In this document: one piece after another, positions 1-6,200 of the stretch
Layout: every line of letters begins with the position of its first letter
How positions within the stretch are numbered: position 1 is the first letter of the stretch
Assembly (NCBI RefSeq): GCF_029948125.1
Contig: NZ_JASAMB010000021.1
Location: 62,001 to 126,000, forward strand
DNA from: Catellatospora sp. KI3
GTDB lineage: Bacteria > Actinomycetota > Actinomycetes > Mycobacteriales > Micromonosporaceae
Direction of reading: 5' to 3'
Length of the DNA: 64,000 bases
Made by a program: the position numbers and the translations under genes
Notes under the pieces: generated by a model
What the model was told of the DNA's origin: nothing
Databases searched by the model: none
What the model saw: the letters and a program-made list of their open reading frames with translations, nothing else

Positions 1-277
1 CCGCGATCTCCGCCTCGCTCGGCAGCGGCCGCGTCCCCTGGGTGATCGCCAGGGCGGCCTGCTCCGCCTCGGTCCGCGGGACCGGCCTGCGCCGGGAGTC
101 GTTGCGCCAGTTCCTGAGGTGGTCGCGCACCGTCTCCGGGTCGTAGCGCCACTCCTGGGCCCGGTGATCCCAGATCAGCGACTCCCGGAACCCCTCCCCC
201 TGGACGAACAGGCCCGTCGGCGGCTGGTCCGGGAACTCCTCGACGTCCTTGAGATAGAGCGCCTGGTAGTACAGCAT
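1..277 (-). CDS. Candidate immunity protein D, partial at window edge
   Basis: ATG at 277 behind GGAGGGAACGG; 92 codons are visible and the C-terminus lies beyond base 1. The sequence begins MLYYQALYLKD and keeps P-x-G-L-F-V, W-D-H, EWRYDPE, a PRTEAEQAAL segment and TQGTRPLPSEAEI, which aligns with the other three copies up to the start of the IFQWKG motif. It lies in the same +1 frame relative to the giant frame as A, B and C, directly after the RelA/SpoT-like module of cassette D. Same candidate immunity role, inferred. It is the earliest-branching copy by eye. Confidence 0.7.
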   Translation of the reverse strand, partial: MLYYQALYLKDVEEFPDQPPTGLFVQGEGFRESLIWDHRAQEWRYDPETVRDHLRNWRNDSRRRPVPRTEAEQAALAITQGTRPLPSEAEIA

Positions 278-3200
278 CCGTTCCCTCCAGGGCGGCGGCG
301 ACCTTGTCGGTGACCGGGAAGTCGGCCGGCGCGAGGTCGTACTCGGCGATCACGTCGTCCGGCGTACGGCCCTGCGCGGCGAGGCGGCGCACGAACGCGT
401 GCCAGACCTTCGGGTTGTCCGAGATCCACTTGGCCAGGCTCGTGTCCTTGGACTGCTCGCCCATGCCCGGCGGGATCGCGTCGAGCATACCGGTGGCCCG
501 GTTGACCTCGATCATGCGCAGCAGCGCCCGGACCCGCGGCTCAGGGTCGGCGTCGTCGTCGCGCAGCACCTCGTACTCGGCGTGCGTGGCGTGCCAGACC
601 CGGTACGACAGGTCGGTCGGCAACTGCACCTCGAACAGGGTGCCGTCCGGCGCCCGGAACGTCGCGTTGGTGCCGTAGAACCGGTTGCCGGGGCGCCAGA
701 AGTCCTTCGGCGGCCCGTCCACGCCGTATCCCGCCGCGGCCATCCCCTGCATGAAGCGGTCCAGGGCGGGTCTGTAGTCCGCGCCGTCGGGCAGCACCAG
801 GCAGAACCGGACCGAGTCGTCGACCGTCGCCGCGAACGCCGCCGGACCTTCCAACCGGCCCTCGGTGAGGTACTTGCGCTCCAGCGACTCCAGGCTCTTG
901 ACCTTGGCAGCGGTGTCGCGCAGCTCCAGGCTGCCCGGGGGCAGGCCGAGGCGGCGCTCCACGTCGCCGGCCACGTCGGTCAGATCGTCGAGGATGACCT
1001 CCGAGCTGCGTACCGCGCGCCGGTGGACCTCGTCGAGCAGGCCGCGTTCGGCATCGCTGAGGCCGGTGTCCGGGCGGGGGCCGAAGGCCCGGCCCATCGG
1101 GTCCGGCGGCGGCGCGTCGTCGGCGGCTAGTCCTCGTCCTCCAGCTGCGGGGGCGCTCCCTTCCACTGGAAGATCCAGCGGATGGTCTCCTCGTCCGGCA
1201 GCGCTTCCCTGCCGTCCGTCAGCCGCAGGGTCAGCTGCTCGGCCTGCTCCCGGCTGATCGGCTCCGAGCGGTCCGCGTACTCCGGGTTGTCCAGCAGCCA
1301 GCGGACCCCCGACGGGTCGTAGATCCACGCCTTGCCGCGGTGGCTCCACCGCATCGCGTCCAGGCCCTCCGTCACCAGGATCCCCCTGGGCGGCGGCTCG
1401 TTCCTGTCCACCGCGTAGTAGGTCACCATCGATGTTCTCCAGTTTCGCGGCGACGTCGGGACTGACCGGAAGCTGCGTCGGGTCGAGCGCGAACTCGGCG
1501 AGCACGTCGGCAAACCCGTCCAGCGACAGGCTCTGGCCATCCAACCACGCCCGCAGCGACTCGAATTCGGTGCGCTGGGCGTCGGTCAGCACCGACGGGT
1601 CAGGAAAGCCCAGGTCGGCCAGGGTGGCCGTGCCGACGCCCAGCGCTGCCAGCTCCGCAGTGGTGAGGTCGCGCAGCATGACGTCGGCGGGCGGCGCCGA
1701 CGTGCCCGCCGGGTCCGGCGGTAGGTCGTCGGTCAGATCGGATACTGGTCCGACCAGTCCGGGCTCTCCGGGATGTCCCCCTTCCACTGGAAGATCCAGA
1801 GGATGGTCTCCTCGTCCGGGAACTCGTCGCCCCGATGACTGATCGTCTGGAAGACGGCTTCGGCCTCCTCCCGGGTGATCCGGTCGTACCGATCCATGTT
1901 CTCCGCCTTGAAGCGGTACGCCGCGATCGACCTCGGGTCGTACGTCCACGCCTGGTTGTCGAAGTCCCAGAGGATCGCGTCCTGGTCCGTCTCCCCCACT
2001 ATGAACAGGCCCCGGGGAAGGCCGTCCTTCTTGTCGTGCACGTACGTCTGATAATAGTTGATCATCGATACCCTCCAGCTCCCGCGCGACTTCCGGGTCG
2101 AGCACCAGGTCTGACGCCTGCACGCCGAAGTCGTCGAGCACATCACCGAAGCCGGTGAAGGTGGCGTGCTGCTGATCCAACCACGTCCGGTAATCCACCC
2201 AGAGTTCGCGCTGGCCGGCGATCCATCTCAGCAGACTCGTGTCCTGCACCAGCTGCGCGTCGGGGAACCGTTCACTGATGAGTTCCTCGATGCCCGGCGG
2301 AACCTGATCGTTGAGTCCGAGTTCGCCGTTGACAGCGAACATGCTGAGCATCGCGTGAACCCGACGCGGATCGAGTTCGTCGTCACGGCGCACCACCTCG
2401 TACGCGTCATGGGTCAGCTGCCAGGCGCGGTAAGAGTCCGCGGTCGGGAACTGGATCTCCATCAGGCCGCCGTCCGGGGCCCGGAGCGTGGCGTTCAGGC
2501 CGTGGTAACGGTTGCCCGGCCGGAAGAAGTTCTTGAGTTTCGTGAGCTCGTAGCCCTGCCCTTCCAACGCCGCGATGACCTGCCGCAGCGCGACGGGGTA
2601 GTCGGCGCCGTCGGGAAGCTGGACCGAGAACCGCGCCGCGTCGTTGAGCTGAGACGCGAAGAGCCGCGCACCCATCCGCTGACCCTCGGTCCAGAACTTG
2701 CGCTGTATCGATTCCAACGTCTTGACCATGTGGTCAGTGCCCTGCAGTTGCAGCCTCTGTGCCGCCTCGGCGGCCGGGCCACGTTGACCGTTGAGGTCGG
2801 CGACGATGCCGGTGAGGTGACCGAGCGCGGCCAGCGCGCGAGCCTGCGCGTCGGTGTGCACGCGGGCCAGAACTCGTGCCTGTTCCTCGTTGAGGCTTAC
2901 CGCCGGTGTCGTGGGCGCGGGCGGCTTGGTGATGGTCACGTGGACCGCGTCGGCGCCGTACAGGCGGCCGGGCAGCAGGCTGCGCTGCCAGGCGGCGCGG
3001 AACAGCGCCGCTTCGCCGTACGTCCTGGGCTCGGTGCCCTTGGCGTAAACGATCTCGCCGCGGTCACCGCCGATGACCAGTGTCCCGTCGTCGAGCCGCC
3101 GCAGGTCGACCGCGAGCGTGTCGCCCTTCTCCCCGTTGAGCGGCTCGTTCGGGGTGTGCAGGCACACCGGCACCTGGTCCAGCCCGCCCAGCCGGGCCGC

Positions 3201-6200
3201 GCGCAGCCGCCGGTTGTCCAGGCTGGACAGCGAGCCGTCGCCCCACACGATCACGTGCGCCGGACCACCGCGCCAGCCCGTGTCGCCCATCTCCCGGGCG
3301 AACTCCTCCATCGACTTCGCACCGCTGAACGGACTGACCGAGCGCTGACTGACCCGCACGTCGGCCGTCGGCACCGCCGCCACGCGCGGCAGCAGCGCCT
3401 CCAGCTGCGCCCGCTCCGCGTCGGTCAGCACCGACGGATCGGGGAAGCCCAGCTCGGCCAGGGTCGCCCGACCCGCGCCCAGCCGCGCCAGCTCCGCGTC
3501 GGTCAGGTCGCGCATCATCACGTCGTGCGGTGGCGGCGGCACCGCCGTGCCCATCGGGTCGGGCGGGGTGTCGTCAGCGGCGGGGTCGTCTAGTCGTCGC
3601 TCTGCGGCGGGGCGCCCTTCCACTGGAAGATCCAGAGAATGGTCTCCTCGTCCGGCAGGGGTTCGGTCCCCTTCGTGATCTGCAGGGTCAGCTGCTCGGC
3701 CTCCTCCCTGCTGATCACCTCCGACCGGTCGGTGTAGGTCGGGTTGTCCAGCAGCCAGTGCACTCCCGCCGGGTCGTACACCCAGGCCTTCTGGCGATGG
3801 CTCCACATCATCGCGTCCTGGCCGTCCGAGATCAGGATCCCGGTCGGTGGCGGTTGGGACTTGTCCACCGCGTAGAACGCGTAGTAGTCCATCATCGAGC
3901 TGCTCCAGTCGTGCGGCGGTGGCCGGGTCGACCGGCATGTTGTCAGGGTCGAGGCCGAACTCGGCGAGCACGTCGGCGAAGCCGTCGAACGAGGCGTCCT
4001 GGCCATCCAACCACGTGCGGTAGCGGGCCCACAGCCTGCGGTTCTTCGTGATCCACTTGGCGAATCCGGTGTCGACCGCCCCGACCGGCCCTCCATCGGG
4101 ACCCGCAATGTCCGCGACGCCGGGTGGGACGCCCTGGTCCAGTCCGAGCTGGGCGTTGACCGCGAGCATGGACAGGAAGGCGTGCACCCGGCGCGGCGGC
4201 AGTTCACCGAGTTGCGGATCGGTGAGGGCCGAGGCGCGGTCGGGCCCGTCGGGCAGGTCGTCGTTGTCGTCGGGGCTGGCCTGGCGCATGACCTCGTACG
4301 CGTGGTGGGTCAGCTCCCAGGCCCGGAACGACTCCGCGGTCGGGAACTGCACCTCGAACATCTGCCCGTCGGGGCTGGTGAACGTGGCGTTGAGCCCGTG
4401 GAACCGGTTGCCCGGCCGGAAGAAGTTCTTGAGCGTCGTCAGCTGGTAGCCGTCGGCCTCCAGCCCGGCCCGCAGCTGGTCGAACGCCTGCCGGTAGGCG
4501 GCGCCGCCGGGCAGCTGCACGGAGAACCGGACGACGTCGTTGACGCCGTCGGCGAAGGCGTCGATGCCGACCGCGTTGCCCTCGACCAGGAACTTGCGGG
4601 TGAGCGAGGCGAGCGACTTCACCCGCTCCCCGGTGCCGCGCAGCTGCACCCGCTGCTCACCGGTCAGGCCGAGCCGGTCGCTGACCGCGTCCGCCAGGCC
4701 GGACAGATCACCCATGATCGTGTCGGCCGTCGCTTGCGCATCGGCGTGCAGCGAAGCCAGAACCTGGGCTTCTGCCGAGGTGAGCTCGCCGGCCACGCTC
4801 TGGGGACCGGGCGGCCTGCCGATCGTGACGGGGGCGACGTCGGCGCCGAACAGCCGCCCCGGCAGGAGGCTGCGCTGCTCGGCGGCGCGGAACATCGCCG
4901 CCTCGCCGAACGTCGTCGGCACCGTGCCCGGCGCGTACGCCACGTCGCCGCGGTCACCGCCGACCACCAGCGTCCCGTCCGGCAGCCGCCGAATCTCCGT
5001 GGTCAGCGGCGCGCGGTACCTCCTGCGCTCCGGATCCTCGCCGCCGGGCAGGCTGGTGAGCGGCTCGTCGGGGGTGTGCACGCACACCGGCACCGCGTCC
5101 AGGCCGCCCTGTCGCGCGGCCCGCATCCGCCGGTTGTCGAGGCTGGTCAGGCTGCCGTCACCCCAGGCCACGACGTGGGCCGGGCCGCCGCGCCAGCCGG
5201 TGTCGCCCATCCGCCGGGCGAACTCCTCCAGCGACATGTCGCCGCTGGTGGGGCTGACCGAGCGCTGGGTGAACCGCACGTCCGCCGTGGGCACCACCGC
5301 GACCTGCGGCAGCATCGCCTCCAGCGTGGCCCGCTGCGCGGCGGACAGCACCGACGGGTCCGGGTACCCGAGGTCGGCCAGCGTCGCCGTACCCACCCCG
5401 AGTGCGGCCAGTTCGGCGTCGTCGAGGCTGCGCAGCATCACGTCGGCGGGCGGTTCGGCCGGACCCCGCCCGGACCCCGCCGGGTCGGGCACCGGGTCGG
5501 CCGCGTCGTCCTGCGGCGCAGGCGTGCTGTCAGCCCGCGGCGCAGACGGGCTGTCGGGCCGCGGCGCGGCGGCCGGGTCGGTCGCGGTGACGTCCGGGTC
5601 CGGCGCGGCGGCCGGGTCGGTCGCGGCGGCGGGGTCGACCGCCGGGTCCGCGGTGGTCGAGGTCTGCGGGGCGGCGCCGGGTGCGGTCGTGGTCGCGGCG
5701 GCCTCGGGGGTACGGTCCGACGCCGCGTCCCGCCTCGGCCGATCCTGCGACCAGGCGCCCACCGGGGCGTCCGCGATCCGCGACTGGTTCCCGTCCGGGG
5801 CCACCACCAGCGCGTCCATCCGGCGGATGCCGTCGGTGAACGGCGGCGTGGTGGTCGGCTCGCCCGGCGGCTGCTGCGGGTCGGCGTACATGACGACACC
5901 GCCGTCGTTGAAGACCGGCCAGGTGTGCGAGGTGCCGTCGGCGGCCTGGTGGATGATCACCGCCATCGCGCCCGGACCGGCCGCGAGCAGCTGCTGCTCC
6001 AGCCGGGCGTACGCGTCCGTGACGGCGTCGGCGGCCTGGTCGGGGTCCATGCCCCGGGTGTTCGGGCACAGCTGCTGCAGGCGGCCGCCGAAGAAGTCCT
6101 CGATCCGGCGCGGTCCCCCGGGCTCGCCGCCCGACGGCACGGGCCGCCCCGCCGAGAACCCGTCGAGCGTACGCGGCGCCGCGCACCGGGGCCGTCCGTG

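Noticed and set aside
2166-3593. 475-codon plus-strand frame opposite toxin cassette B
   Set aside because: Antisense to a frame with RelA-like and ParB-like motifs; no own signals.
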